A stretch of DNA of 64,000 nucleotides from Cristatella mucedo (taxonomy: Eukaryota > Bryozoa > Phylactolaemata > Cristatellidae): assembly GCA_009760855.2 (NCBI GenBank), contig WPIO01000043.1, positions 2,514,501 through 2,578,500 of the forward strand, written 5' to 3'. A model generated the notes under the pieces. The model worked only from the letters and a program-made list of their open reading frames with translations, did no database searches and was not told the origin of the DNA. This document shows positions 35,345 to 46,685 of the stretch, piece after piece. The translations under genes were made by a program, and so were the position numbers. Numbering within the stretch: the stretch's first letter is position 1; the number at the start of each line of letters is the position of its first letter.

Positions 35345-35490
35345 TTCTGTACATGAATAATTGTATAGAGCCCTGAGCGAGCTTACTCTTTATTCAGGCG
35401 CTTCACGTGTGCCTCGGCGCTCGAGCCCAGGACCTCGGCAAGCCCTCGATCCCCGGGGCGAACGCCTCAACCGCTAGGGCCAAACCAGCT
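35345..35490 (-). mobile_element. SINE-1, clearest tRNA-head/LINE-tail copy
   Basis: Reading the minus strand: TTTGGCCCTAGCGGTTGAGG (A box), GAGGTCCTGGGCTCGAGCGC (B box), a short body ending CACGTGAAGCGCC, then TGAATAAAGAGTAAGCTCGC and TCAGGGCTCTATACAATTAT. The last part is the same tail as LINE-A. The structure matches SINEs that borrow a LINE 3' end for mobilisation. Confidence 0.75.
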
Positions 35491-35914
35491 GCTCATTTGC
35501 ATGCTGAAGGTACAACCGACTGGTGACGTAACGAAGCGGACGGGTCCGAGTCAACGAGCGGGTCGGACTCGACCCGCCAGCTGTTGCGCCGGTGTGCTGA
35601 CTCGGCGGACGCGCGACTCGGCGAGAGCGCTCCACTTGGCATTGACGTTGACATCGTCATTGTGCATGAGCGCTGAAGCGCGTGACAGACGAGCCAGCAG
35701 CATTCACTCGAAACGCCGGGTTCAATTTTATGGTTTTCAAACTAAACCTGCGGACAGCCTTTTTTGCAACTCGCAGTTAGTGTGGCGTTCGAAGGCTCTG
35801 GACAACTTGGGGACTCGCGAAAACACGAGGCGGAACACGGCGAGGTTGGTGGTGGCGGCACCGACCTCTCAGCATGTACCTTTGGCGGAGCGCCTGAATT
35901 AAGCAGATGCAATG
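35491..35914. other. Unassigned GC-rich spacer between SINE-1 copies
   Basis: A 133-codon frame at 35,501-35,902 (+) is rich in Arg and Thr, has no motif and ends inside the next repeat. Not called. Confidence 0.3.
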
Positions 35915-36052
35915 TATTGATAAGTATATCAAACTCAATTGTAGAACTTCATATCTATTCAGGAGCTTCACGTATGCAAATGGGAGCGAGCCCATGACCT
36001 CAGCCAGACCTTGGTCGGGGCGAGCACCGTAACCACTGGGCCAAACCAGAAT
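35915..36052 (-). mobile_element. SINE-1 copy
   Basis: Minus strand: TTTGGCCCAGTGGTTACGGT (A box), AGGTCATGGGCTCGCTCCCA (B box), ATACGTGAAGCTCCTGAATA, GATATGAAGTTCTACAATTG. Same orientation and layout as the copy about 430 bases to its left. Confidence 0.7.
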
Positions 36053-37794
36053 TGATTCTGAATCTTAGTAAAAAAAAATTGTTGCTGTAATCTCTCACGC
36101 CAGTGGTTCAACATTCCTCCTCTTCCTCCTTCATCTTCTCCTTCTACTTCCGCTTTTTCGTCATTCTTAAACAACAGGTACCAGAGCCAAATTCCACGGA
36201 TCTCATTTGCTTGTACACAGACAGATTTTCTAGCGTTCGCGGTTGCAGACTTCAAAGTTTCTGAGAGAAGGCAAACTGGCTCAGGGAGAACAACCTTTCA
36301 ACAAAATTCTACGTCGGCGGCTGGTCGTATCAACGTAAGCCGATTCGGGTGCTTGTTGCATGCGCTGTCGCTTCAACGTAGCTCGGCAAAGGAAAGGCTG
36401 GAGGCGTTCATTTTGTCAAAGTTATCACTACTAGATTGCGACTTAAGCAAGGAATAAACGGGAGCAGTTTCACTTGAATCAAAACGACTTTCGCTACAAT
36501 TCCGGATCTTGACGGTGGCTATCTAAAATGCGGGAATTTTATAAACGACATATGTGCAAAATTTCAAGAACTTGTCCAAGTCGAATGGTGGAAACGAAAC
36601 GATCAGTGACTGGGACGGGACATGTGACTCGGCCATGGTTTCATCATCAGCTTAAAGCACGAGATTAACAGATTTGAAATCAGCCAAGGCCGCTTTATGC
36701 CGATGAATGGCGTTTCTTTGCGAGGCTGAACTGATCGATGCTGTATGTTTGGGGTTCTATTCATTGATATTGGACAGCAATCTCTCAAAATCGTTCAAAT
36801 ATTTCGAACTCCGATGAGAGAAACTGTGCAGTGTAGGCTTCGACCGCCTAATTGAGGCGGTGACTGCAGCAGCCCAACAGCAGCCGATGAAACATATTAG
36901 CTGTTGCCGCGATTGTAAAAAAAATCGTCACCAATCAGGCCGACTACTCGCGTTCGTCTGCTAGGTTTTACTACCGCTGTGCTGCATGGATGTACTCCTT
37001 ACGGTTGACAGCGGTGAAGGTTGTTCCATCAAGCTATGGGGCAAATGCCAGCAGGAAAATCTGGATCTCACTCCAAAATGCCGATCTCTTCTCCAGGAAA
37101 TATAACGAAGAGACCTACATACTGATTCAATACAAGTTAATATACCTTGGCTTACGAGTGTCACGATATGCGAGTGCTTCGAGATACGAGCTGTCTCTCC
37201 GCCGACTTTCTGCTTCGAGTTGCTTTTTAAAATTCGTCTTACGAGCCAGCTTCAGATACTCTATTGCCAATTTCCGCAGCGAGCCTCACGTTGCGTGCGG
37301 TTACTCGGGCCAATAAGGCTAGGGCAGTGAACGACGCTCCGTTGCAAGACGCTGCCCTGCGAGCCGGGTGCGACGCCAAGTGCTGTTGGCTCGCTCGCAG
37401 ACAGACTCGAGCGAGCCGTCGTGGTGCTTGGGCGCCCGCAAAATCTCCAGACTCTAGTAATAAATTCGACTACGACGGGGACAGCTAACGACATACTGTA
37501 CTCTATTTAGGCAATAACGCCGCGTGAGAGTTCATCGCACCGCTGATAACAACTGGCGCGTCCGCTGCAGAGGCCCGGCCGATAAACTGAAAGCGAGGAA
37601 AAACGCCCAGCGAGAAGGGCAAAAATCAGCGAATAAGATTCAGGTATTCATTTCAGCCTTTCTCCTATAACTGTGATAGCAACTTCAAGTCGTCTGGTCT
37701 ACGAGTTACTCCTGCACATTAGGAATAATAAAACCCATTTATTGCAAGAATTAAATTGCATTGTTTTTAAACCAATATTCGTTATTTATAAGTA
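36053..37794. other. Unassigned
   Basis: About 1.7 kb with only short overlapping frames (95, 108 and 77 codons) and no recognised domains or repeats. Confidence 0.35.
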
Positions 37795-37900
37795 ATATTA
37801 ATAATACACTTGATAAAGTGTCCTCAAAGAACTATATCTTTTTCTATGCGCTTCAGAGTTTCTGCTAAGGAAACACGGTCGAATGATTATGCGCTTGAAA
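37795..37900 (-). mobile_element. LINE-A tail remnant
   Basis: Degraded AAT run, ACACTTGATAAAGTGTCCTC, TTTTCTATGCGCTTCAGAGT and GAAACACGGTCGAATGATTA. Confidence 0.65.
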
Positions 37901-38645
37901 ACTCCGGGCCCGAGTAAAGAGAAGCAAATCTCCTATTAGGAGTTGGCATATTTGGGGTCAAGGGCATAGCAGACAAGCCGGCTGCTTTGAAAAGGGGCAA
38001 TAATAGGAAGGTCACAAATCAATGGAGCCACCGCCACTCACCAGGTGCAGCTCCTCCCACGAGTGCAATATCTGCGCGCTCGACTACACTTTTCGCTCGT
38101 GCACCACCTATAAGTACATTTTTTAATTTAAAACATGTCACGAAACATTGCAGTTTCTATAGCGACTTCAATCGAGCCATTGGTAGACGCTAGTAGACGT
38201 ACAGTCGATAGAAAATAGTCCAGAGTTGACTGAACAGTCACCGGGTTGTTTCTAGCACTGCCCGTTGACGAAATGCTTTCAGCAGCGCGTGAATTGAAAA
38301 CATCCAAGTAGTTTGGGTGCATAGTTTTGATGTTTGCCGTCAATTTGTTGTAGCATTTCTAACGACGTAACATCTTTGCTAAAAACCTCAGCTGAATTAC
38401 CAGAGTTTAGACACTGGATCCTTAGGAACATTGCCACAAAATAGGCGACTGGTGGCATTCTTGGACGGTAGAACCGTGAGACGGCCCGGGGAGCTGAGAG
38501 AAGCAATTGGAATTGCGATTCTGGAAGAAAAACTATAAAATTGTGTTTACCTATGATGCTTCATGGACTTATGCAGTCCGAAATTTGCACAATGCACTCA
38601 GACTCAGGACTCTAGGAGTGCTGTTAAAACTTAAAAACCAAGCAA
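37901..38645. other. Unassigned; overlapping minus-strand frames
   Basis: Frames of 75 codons (38,279-38,506, -) and 71 codons (38,128-38,343, -) overlap in different frames and could be one frameshifted old coding piece (for example a transposon). No motif supports a call. Confidence 0.3.
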
Positions 38646-38649
38646 GCAT

Positions 38650-38850
38650 TATACGGTCAACATGCAAATAGGCTGCCGCTAACTATATTTATACGCTTAC
38701 CTTGTGGATGTCACCTCTAATCGTGTAACGCGTGTTGTTATGGAGCGTGCGACCGCTAACCATTCCTTCATGCCTACTTTACAGCAAATTTAGAGCGTCT
38801 TGAAAGAGATTACATTCTCTGGACGCTATATACGCATGTATTATTATTAT
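38650..38850 (+). mobile_element. LINE-A 3' end, diverged
   Basis: 3' UTR relic (CCTTGTGGATGTCACCTCTA, TAATCGTGTAACGCG, CATTCCTTCATGCCTACTTT) and tail TAGAGCGTCTTGAAAGAGAT ... CTCTGGACGCTATATA, ending in TTATTATTAT. The terminal repeat continues into a TAG microsatellite. Confidence 0.7.
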
Positions 38851-39015
38851 TAGTAGTAGTAGAAGTAGAATTAGTAGAAAAGTAGTAGAAGTAGTAGTAG
38901 TAGTAGTAGTAGAAGCAGCAGCAGCAGCAGTAGGAGTAGTAGTATTAGTATTTTTAAATATAATATATATATATTGTCATATATATATATATATATTACA
39001 TATTATATATAACAT
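38851..39015. repeat. (TAG)n microsatellite then (TA)n
   Basis: About 100 bases of TAG/AAG/CAG trinucleotides extending from the LINE-A terminal ATT run, followed by ATATATAT blocks to about 39,010. Confidence 0.95.
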
Positions 39016-39089
39016 ATTGTCCCATAAAATAGACTTTTGCGGAGGCCTGGGCGTAAGTATTGCGGAGTTAAGAGTACCGTTCTTCGTTT

Positions 39090-39660
39090 TCTCCATTCCT
39101 CCGGTTTCCGGCCCGCCGTCCATATCTGCCGAACGGCTTTCGTAGCCATAACGCGACCGTTTGCCAGCGGAAAACGAAGCTCGCCATAGCAACGGTCGCG
39201 GGCCGTATGAATGCTGGACAAAAATAGGAGGCGTTTTACTTCCGTTGGTCAAAACTTCGCCGGCATCGTCCACCACCCCCGCCGCCGGAGCTCGCATTCA
39301 TCCGCGGCCGCCCAGGCAGTCGCCCGCTCCAATTCAACCTCCGCTTCTGGCCTCGGCCTCGACCTTGTTTTTGTGCCTGACTTCGAATCACCGAGGCTAC
39401 GCGCACAGCATGAGTGCAAGTTGCCTCTGGATGCCGGGCACCGCAGGTGGCGGGGGGGGGGGGGGGAGCAAACGTGCTGGGTCCGCTGAGAATCGCTTCG
39501 GGACCTTTAAATTAACTCCCTGGCGTCGTCTAATCGTCCAATCGCCGATTTCGCCGCTCGGTGACCCCGCCAGTCGGTGGCGGTGCCGGCCCGCTCACCA
39601 AAGCTATTGAATAGATGCCCCACCCCCCCCCCCCCCGCAGCCACAACGTTGCGATCTGAA
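39090..39660 (+). other. 5' flank of ankyrin copy 1 (duplicated block)
   Basis: Homologous to 61,330-61,788 upstream of copy 3 (shared CTTCGCCGGCATCGTCC, GGCGATTTCGCCGCT-type, CGCTC.CCAAAGCTATT segments) and, in its last 150 bases, to 55,620-55,749. It contains a 15-base G run (39,452-39,466) and a 14-base C run (39,623-39,636). The position of the copy-2 TATAAA reads CTATTGAATAG here. Confidence 0.65.
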
Positions 39661-41507
39661 ATGCACGCGCCGAATACGGTCTGTACGAGCGGTCGTACAC
39701 TGGCGACATTGAGATGCATCAAAGGCGGCGACCTGCCGAAGCAGCTGCCGCCGAGCGAGAGGCGGTTCCCGAGCGCCGAGGACGCGGACGGCAACGGCAG
39801 CGCTCTGTGCTGATCTCCTGCGGCGTGCCGGTGGACGTGCGGACTTGCTGGGGCGCCACGCCGCTGCACGGCGCAGCAGACAGCAACCGACCCGACGTGG
39901 TCGAGTGAGTGAGCCATCCCGGCCAAAGAGCGCTTGCTCGAGCTCAGCCGTGCCGCTCTGCAGCTTCCACTGCTCGAGAGCGGCGTGGCTGGCGCCCTAG
40001 CTATGTAGCCTCTCTCTCGCTCGCTCCTCTCCGCAGCGTACGGTTCGGCCACCCACGGTTCGCAGATGGCGGCCGGCTCAGCTCCGGCTGCCGGTCCCTG
40101 GGCGGATCGTCGCCTGTGCTTCTTGTGCAACGTCGTCACTGCCTCATTCGCAGGTTGTTGCTGAAGCACGGCGCGTCGGTGAGCGCGCGCACTGGCGACG
40201 GCGACAAGCCAGCGCACCTGGGCGCCTACCGCGGCCACGACGAGGTGCTGAGGCGTCTCGTCCTTTACGGTGGTGCCAGCCTGAGCCTTGCCAACGGCTC
40301 GAGCCGCTTGGCAGAGCAGGAAGCGCTCAGCGGCCGGCGTCTGCGGCAACACGTGTCAGTTCTTTATGCAAGAGACGAACGTAAGCTCTCGCACGCGCGA
40401 GCGCGCGCGAACGTGAGTCGCCAAGAGTTCCCTCGAGTTTGGCTCGTCCCGCCCCGCTCCGCCCTCTTTCGATCCGCTCCAGCGCGTCCGACAGTTATGT
40501 ATCTCGCCAGGGCTGATGCCGTGTGCGATAGCAGCCGTTGCTCTGTTCGTTGCGCGAAGACCCTCTAAGTGTCGCTTAGCCAGTGTGCAACCCGTCGCTA
40601 CCTCTACAAATGGGTCTGGACTCTCTGCCCATGTGCCGGCCTCCTCTACCCGAGAGGTCCTCGCGGGACGATTTGACTAGGTGCGCCGTCATCACACTTC
40701 CGCCGGACGCCAAAACGAGGGTCCTGGAGCGCGGGCACTTACTGCTAGCGCTGATGCAAAAGCAAAACTCCCGCCCGCTGTCGACTGGCCGTCGTACTTT
40801 ACCGACATGCAGTGCACCCATGTTCGACATGTGTTGGACAGGGTTACGATGAATACACGGGTTACTCTGCAAAGCTCTCGGCGGTGCATCCGCGACGTTG
40901 GTCTAATGTAATACTTTGAGATCGAGCCGTTACACCTTAACTCGATTATTCTGATTTTAAGAGAGGCATTACGTCACCTTGCATTACTGCCACTGTCACA
41001 GGTGAGCGGGGCGCCTTGGCTGGCTCTCAGGGCGACCTTCTCGGTCGCCCTCAGCATGCCAACGAACCCTCGACCCAGCGCCGCAACATTTGGCCTCCTT
41101 TTTCCAACCTAGTTCAAGTGCCTAAAATAGACTCAATTTACCTTAGGGCGCATTGTGAAATTACCATTGTAATTATTGCCATGCTTGAATCGCTTTTCTT
41201 TACCACAGATCGCCATGAGCAGGAGGCACCGCGAGACGTTGACCGACCTTACGACCTTGAGCTAAACACCCGTACTTCCGGTGTGCCACAGCAGCAGCAG
41301 ACGCAGCCCGAGCGTCGATCGTCTAGGAGTCGATCCACTTATGTTAGCGACTGCGAACTGGGCGCCATCGCATCATCGGTCGCCGAGGCACTCGAGTTGT
41401 CATCAAAGAGATTAGTACTATATCCGATAGCCGACGGCAGGCTGGGCGTTTCGTCGCCGGCTGCTGACGCTCTCAGTCGCGTGGAGTGTTACGACCTGTT
41501 GAGTTGT
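39661..41507 (+). pseudogene. Ankyrin-repeat gene copy 1, frameshifted
   Basis: Broken paralogue of the gene at 55,750. Exon 1 (39,661-39,904) lacks 18 bases (in frame) and then 40 bases within the first clear ankyrin repeat, giving a stop at 39,811-39,813. The splice donor (39,905) and the 249-base intron 1 are otherwise kept. Exon 2 (40,154-40,380, 227 bases) is full length and open, with the LLLKHGAS, GDKPAHLGAYRGHDEVL and LVLYGGASL blocks. Exon 3 starts at 41,209 and is open through YPIADGRLGVSSPAADA. A LINE-A tail (41,508-41,690) then replaces the natural end, and the frame runs on into it until 41,645. Several differences from copy 2 in intron 1 are C-to-T or G-to-A at CpG sites, as expected after loss of constraint on methylated DNA. 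A shortened product from downstream exons cannot be excluded. Confidence 0.8.
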
Positions 41508-41690
41508 TTAAAACCACACTTTCATGCTCACCCTGTGCATGTCACCCCTAACAATGTAATTGTTGTTCTTTACCAAGCACGATACCACTCACCATATGAA
41601 CTTTTTTCCTTTGGAGCAAATGTAAAGCGTGCAGAAAGACGTTGAGTTCTCTGAGGGCGCTTTGTCAAGTTGATTGTTATTATTATTATT
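41508..41690 (+). mobile_element. LINE-A tail inserted in exon 3 of ankyrin copy 1
   Basis: CCACACTTTCATGCTCACCC through the 3' UTR to TGAGGGCGCTTTGTCAAGTT and (ATT)n at 41,677-41,690. Host sequence resumes at AAGACGCATTCCCACGTACA, aligning with 57,837 onward of copy 2. It is an insertion after the duplication, since copies 2 and 3 lack it. It is more diverged than the youngest tails. Confidence 0.85.
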
Positions 41691-42470
41691 AAGACGCATT
41701 CCCACGTACAGGTTAAACGGATCGCGAAAGTGGCCTCGGGGTCAATCGGCCGTGACATCAAGCGTGATGACGTCGGTGGCCATCTTGAGCCAGAATGCAT
41801 CCCTTTATTTCCGACGGCTCCTCAAACAGACAATGCGGGACGGCGGCCGAAGAGCTTGATAGCCGTGTCCCATCGGAACTTGTCTGAGAAAATTGTAGCG
41901 GTCGCGCCTCAATACCTTCGGAGCTAGTGCATTTTTTAATCATTCCTATGCTTTATAAGCGAATTTTAGTGTACCTTATGTATTCTTGTTGTGTATAGCA
42001 GTGTACGTATAACAAAAATATACTAGCTGTTACAACAGCCTTTTTTATGGAGACAGAAGTGCCTTTACGGCTATCAGTACCACTTGCAGCTGCGATAAAT
42101 GATCGCCCACCACAGGATTCAAACCCACAACCTCGGGACCGAGGTCTTGATAAGCAGTCGCCTTACCTAGTGTACCATCACGGCTCACCATATTCATACT
42201 TATAAGTATACCTTCGGTAGTCCCACAAAGCTAAAATAGCTGAGAAAGTATTTCGCTCGAGGTTCTTTCCAGAGACCGGTCAGTAAACAGTTTGGCTTCC
42301 CGCTGTCAAGGAATCCTGCATGGAGCCTGCGGCCAGTAGTGTAAGAAGAAAAACGCAACTTGACGCTGGGGAGCCAGCCTGAGGCCTACCTAGCTGTAGA
42401 GGCTGGAAATCAGTAGCAGGCATGCAGATGGGCCTTCCTGCAGAGGAGGGCTATGCTGCCATTGGGTAAG
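41691..42470 (+). other. 3' flank of ankyrin copy 1
   Basis: Homologous to 57,840-58,650 (for example GATGACGTCGGTGGCCATCT at 41,766 and 57,909; AACTTGACGC and GCCAGCCTGAGGC near 42,356 and 58,556). A SINE-2 at 42,015-42,190 interrupts the match. A TGACGTC element is kept in copies 1 and 2. Confidence 0.7.
42015..42190 (-). mobile_element. SINE-2, tRNA-derived
   Basis: Reverse-oriented copy: CAGCCTTTTTTATGGAGACA, GTGCCTTTACGGCTATCAGT, and the B box as the reverse complement of CACAGGATTCAAACCCACAA (42,112-42,131). The A-box side ends TTACCTAGTGTACCATCACG. It lies in the 3' flank of ankyrin copy 1, absent from copies 2 and 3. Confidence 0.8.

Positions 42471-42471
<1 letters not shown>

Positions 42472-42539
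<68 letters not shown>
42472..42539. repeat. (TC)n microsatellite
   Basis: About 68 bases of pure TC in the duplicated block; the matching place in copy 2 (about 58,665) has only CTCGTTCGCTCG. Confidence 0.97.
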
Positions 42540-42540
<1 letters not shown>

Positions 42541-44324
42541 GCCTCAAGGGGTTCCAACTTGATGAGCAACCGCTCAGCTGCACGCTCATTTTCATTGCAT
42601 GAAAGCCTTCGATAGACTACTTTTGCACTGCATGCCTCTAGAGGCTCCTAGGTGAAGTTATCCACAAATCATCCCATCAAAATAATCTCATCAAAAATCA
42701 TTTCAACAAAACTTAATTTATCAAAAAAAATGTTTAAAAATTAATCATCCGCATTTTGGCATTTTGTTTAATATTTTTCATTTTTATCTTCCAATATTTC
42801 TCTGCAAAGTTTAATGAAATAGCACACACGCGACGCCATACATACACCTTAGCTGGAGTTTTCAACAGACGTGTATTCAGCGGACGAACTCGTCAGTGTA
42901 TCCGTCATTATTATCCCTACCAGGAAGCATCCCCCAAGCCTTTCCGATAAGAGCTGAATAGGCAACGATAGGGCCGAGCCTAGCCCATTAAGGGCAGGTT
43001 ACGCCAACTGAACTGCACTTGCCAGTTGGCTCGCCCTGACCTCTGTGACAGGGGACTGCGTCTAGGCGAGCCCTCGTACAGTGACTCAGTATCGGTACAC
43101 TATTAGACAACACTGTACATTTCCTTTCAACTTTCAGAAAAGAACAAATGGCTTATGATATGCTTCGTTCGGAGAAAAGCAAATATGAGAAGTATGCTTA
43201 GAAATATGAGTGAAACATGCTGCATAAGTGTAACTACATACCTTTATTGGAAGATCTCGTTGACCGTCAACAAAAGAGGGCAGCAGGATACCTACTTCAG
43301 ATGCATGCATCTTCTTCAGACGGGGCCCGATGGACATACAAAAACATACTTGAGATGCATCTACTTTCAGACGGAGCCAGAGGTAACAAAGGAGGGACAA
43401 AGTGTGCAGGCCGCGCTAAGTTTCGCGGTGTTGTTGGCGTAGTCACCAGCGGGCACAGTCACCTCGACAGCTCGGTCAGCACTGAACTTCTTCGTGCTCA
43501 AGGAATAATCCGAGAGCTGGCCTTTGAGGACAACCGAGTGTGTGCGCACGATACCATCAAAAGTGTCACATGAGAGCTGCCAGCCAACTCGCTACTGATG
43601 CTCAGACTTGAGAACGCTGCTCGCAATATACGCCACGTCATACCGTCACGCTGAACGTATTGAGCCTGCTAACCCTACTACTCTCCAGGAACTACTGATT
43701 CCCGCGGCTTACCGACTGAAAGAAGCCTTTCCTGAAGCACGATGGACGTTAGAGTGATAGAAATCGTGTTCTGATCTTCAGCACAAACAAGTGTTCAAAC
43801 ATCCTCACTGAAGCTTCCAAGTGGGATGCCGATGCCACGTCTGACGTTGTGCCAACACTTTTAAACCAGTCGGGGGCTATGCTACTTCCGTTTGTAACCG
43901 TCCCACAGGTAACAGAGGGTTTCAGGTTCGATATGGAGTGGATGAGGAGTTCCACTTGCAATCCATAATGATAGCTGCATTCGAAGCCGATGTTTTGGGC
44001 TCATTGAACACGCTTTTGCACTCTTCCAAATAATTTTCTGGAGCTTACGGATAACTACGGATAACGCAAAAATCCGCTATTCGATCGCTGCCTGGAGCGT
44101 CCATCGCCGGATTTTCGAAAGAAGAGTTGCATACAAGCAATGCGATCGAGGCCTTTGATATTCAGCTGTCGAAAGGAGTCGCCGCTTCTCATCCAGCCAT
44201 ATGGAAGCCGATCAAGGCTTTGCGTACGAAAACGACACTCGCAGAGCAGAAGGTGGATGCTTTTCGAGCCAGGGTAGTTGCGGGAAAGAACAAGACATGC
44301 CGCCTGCTTGACAATATTAATAGC
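42540..44324. other. Mostly unassigned
   Basis: Open frames of 118 codons (43,217-43,573, +) and 95 codons (43,155-43,442, +) overlap. A CAGATGCATGCAT/GAGATGCATCTACTTTCAGA near-repeat lies at 43,298-43,376. No domain recognised and no splice model found. Confidence 0.3.
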
Positions 44325-44475
44325 AATAATAATATGTTTGCATAGCGCCCTAAGAGGATTGGATCTCTCTCTGGGCATTTTGCAGATGTTGCATATAAGC
44401 ATTACCGAATGTTTGGCGGTAACATCCGCAAGCAGCAGGCATGGTGTAGGCATGTACATGCACACGAAGGATGTC
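44325..44475 (-). mobile_element. LINE-A-related tail, variant subfamily
   Basis: AATAATAATATGTTTGCATA, GCGCCCTAAGAGGATTGGAT, CTCTCTCTGGGCATTTTGCA, then the ATATAAGCATTACCGAATGT and GGTAACATCCGCAAGCAGCA blocks shared with 2,300-2,420 and 3,185-3,350. Confidence 0.65.
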
Positions 44476-44814
44476 TAGCAAAGACAAGGTAAATGCTATT
44501 TGTTTCAAGCTACGATAACTCTTGGAACATTGTGCAACGCCTCCTTGCACATTCGCCTTGATCGTCGTGAGCAGAGAGCTGAGCATGTGGAGAATGGTTT
44601 AGACGGGATTTTTACACTGGTAAAGTTTGATTATTTGCTGTTGCCTTCACTTCGTTTGTTTGTGTTCTCTTTTTATTCCACTTTAAGCTTCAGTCACTTT
44701 TTTAGTAAAAGATGTTTAATGAAATCACTTTTGATTTTATTTTTGACGAATTAATTTTTATGAAATTATTTTTGAGGAACTTGTCGTCTCTCCACCACTT
44801 AGCTTCTGCTTTGT

Positions 44815-45130
44815 GTCTCGCCAATATCGGCTTCACTTTCGGATTGGCACGATAACTTTGTAACCTGCCTGCTGAGATCTAAGATGAAGCAGCACGATAC
44901 GTTCAGGCGTCGCTGGCTGCGAAGACCGGTGCCCGTTAGAGAGGCCAGCTCATGCTTTCTCCTTTACAGTCAATTTGACTCATCGCGTCAGGAGCCTTGA
45001 CATTCGCCAGATTGATGGCTATGTATGGCATCTATCACGTTTGCGACTAGCAAAGGAGGGGAGCTGCTGCGCAGAGAGGGGGTGGCACTGGCAAGGCTCG
45101 ATGAGCAATCGCTTGAGCTCCGTCAGAAGG
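44815..45130 (+). repeat. Dispersed repeat E, copy 1
   Basis: Shared with 60,030-60,330: ATTGGCACGATAACTTTGTA against ATTGGCACTGCAACTTCCCA, GCTGAGATCTAAGATG against GCTAAGATCTAAACGG, TTTGCGACTAGCAAAGGAGG against CTTGCGACTGACCGCCAAAG, and CTCGATGAGCAAT. Roughly 65-70% alike by eye. No coding sequence kept in both copies. Confidence 0.55.
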
Positions 45131-46527
45131 CTATGCTCCAGCACTCATCATTGTGCCGCTGTCTCAACAGCTACCGATCTGCACGGAGCTGGAACTCGCT
45201 GTCGGCCACCGTCGCCATCCGCATGTACGTGGCTTTATTAAGCCTTAGCTGCCCACTCGGACGTGGCTTTATTAAGCCTCAGCTGAATCCAAATCGATTC
45301 CGCTCGGCTTCGATTTCGCCTCGGTGAACTTGTCTTCATTTTTCGCTTGGCATGTTTACCTGCACGTGGTTAATAATAACAATTATAATAACCATAGTCA
45401 CCGGGTAACATACACGGTGGAGGCAAGCATAAGCAGACAAAAGTAAACTCACATGGACCTATTAATACTGCGAGAAGCACGTACAATTTACGCTTTTTTT
45501 TAACTTCTTCAGTTGAGGGGAGTCCTGACTTCAGTTGAGATTGAGTTAACGGTTGAGAGTATCAGAAGTAAAGGCACAGTATCCAAAAGGCTTTATTTCT
45601 TAAGCGATAGTACGATATTACGATATTAGTAATATTACGCCACCAGAGCGTGCGGAAAGTAGTTTGAATAGAAAGCCAAAACAAATGTTTGAAAGGAAGA
45701 AAATATGCAACCAAACATTCAAGTCAATTAAATTTTTTATGGGCAGAGAACGCATCTTGGTTCGAAGTAGCGCACACATCAATTCGGCATGTGTGACGTT
45801 CTCTGCAGACAAGTGTGACTGCACGGCTTAAACAATATATAAAATCGTTGTTGCACTTGCAGGTCCAAGCACTACAAAAGGCCGCCGACCTAAAAGGTTC
45901 CCAGATCATCTGCCCCCCCCTCCCTGGGCACCACCCTGCCAACCGCGTGTACCAACATTCCGGCATTATCCGTTTAAGCACTTTCAAAATGACAGGCCGT
46001 GAGTCACTGTTCACTTCCTGTAGCACTAGACAAATGCTCTTTGCGGCTTAGAAGGATTACAGCCTCGAGGAGACGGTTCAATCATCTTCGCCTGAGTGAT
46101 TTTCGGCACTCTGTTAAATCACTTCCTCCTTCTGGGGCGGCAGACCGCTGGCCTGCTGCTGCTGCAGCTAGTCTTGGCCTGCACACTGCTGCACGGACGA
46201 GCTTCCGCGACCTGCTCTGTGCCGGCGGATTGCCATCAGCTTTCTCTATGAGCTTCTGAAAAAAACAAGACAGATAACGAACGGCGAGCACTCGCGGACA
46301 GGGATTTCTCTCTGTGCTTCAGAACGGCGAGCTGTACGACGTATCCAAAACTGCCGAACAGACATGTGCACAAGGCGAATCGAGCATAACCCTCATTTCG
46401 GGCGTCCAGCCATATCAATCTCCAATCCTTTTTCCAACCATAAAATGAAGACCGAGCAGGTAGGCACGGCCCTCATCGTCCGGCCAATCAGGATTTATAT
46501 TTCTGGCCTATTTCTGGCCGATCAGGC
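45131..46527. other. Unassigned
   Basis: A TTTATTAAGCC segment is repeated at 45,233 and 45,266 within a short local duplication (GTGGCTTTATTAAGCCT). Several short frames, none with a domain. Confidence 0.35.
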
Positions 46528-46685
46528 TTACTAGGTAAAACAGTTGCTTTTCACCACCTCTGTCCAGAGGTCGTGAGTTCGAATCCTCCGGTGGGCGATC
46601 ATTTATTGCCTCTGCAAGTGGTGGCGATAGCCGTGAAGGCTCTTCTGTCGCGATACAAAAGAGGCTAATAAATCAGCTAGTATTT
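46528..46685 (+). mobile_element. SINE-2, plus orientation
   Basis: A-box-like AGGCTTACTAGGTAAAACAG, B box GTCGTGAGTTCGAATCCTCC (46,571-46,590), body GGGCGATCATTTATTGCCTC, GATAGCCGTGAAGGCTCTTC, and end GATACAAAAGAGGC. It shows the family in reading orientation and fixes the order A box, B box, body, tail. Confidence 0.82.

Noticed and set aside
39507-40352. 281-codon minus-strand open frame
   Set aside because: Antisense shadow of ankyrin copy 1 exons and intron, GC-rich, no motif.
46560-46600. Functional tRNA gene at the B box
   Set aside because: The same box recurs in six SINE-2 copies with a shared non-tRNA body, and no acceptor stem pairing is visible.
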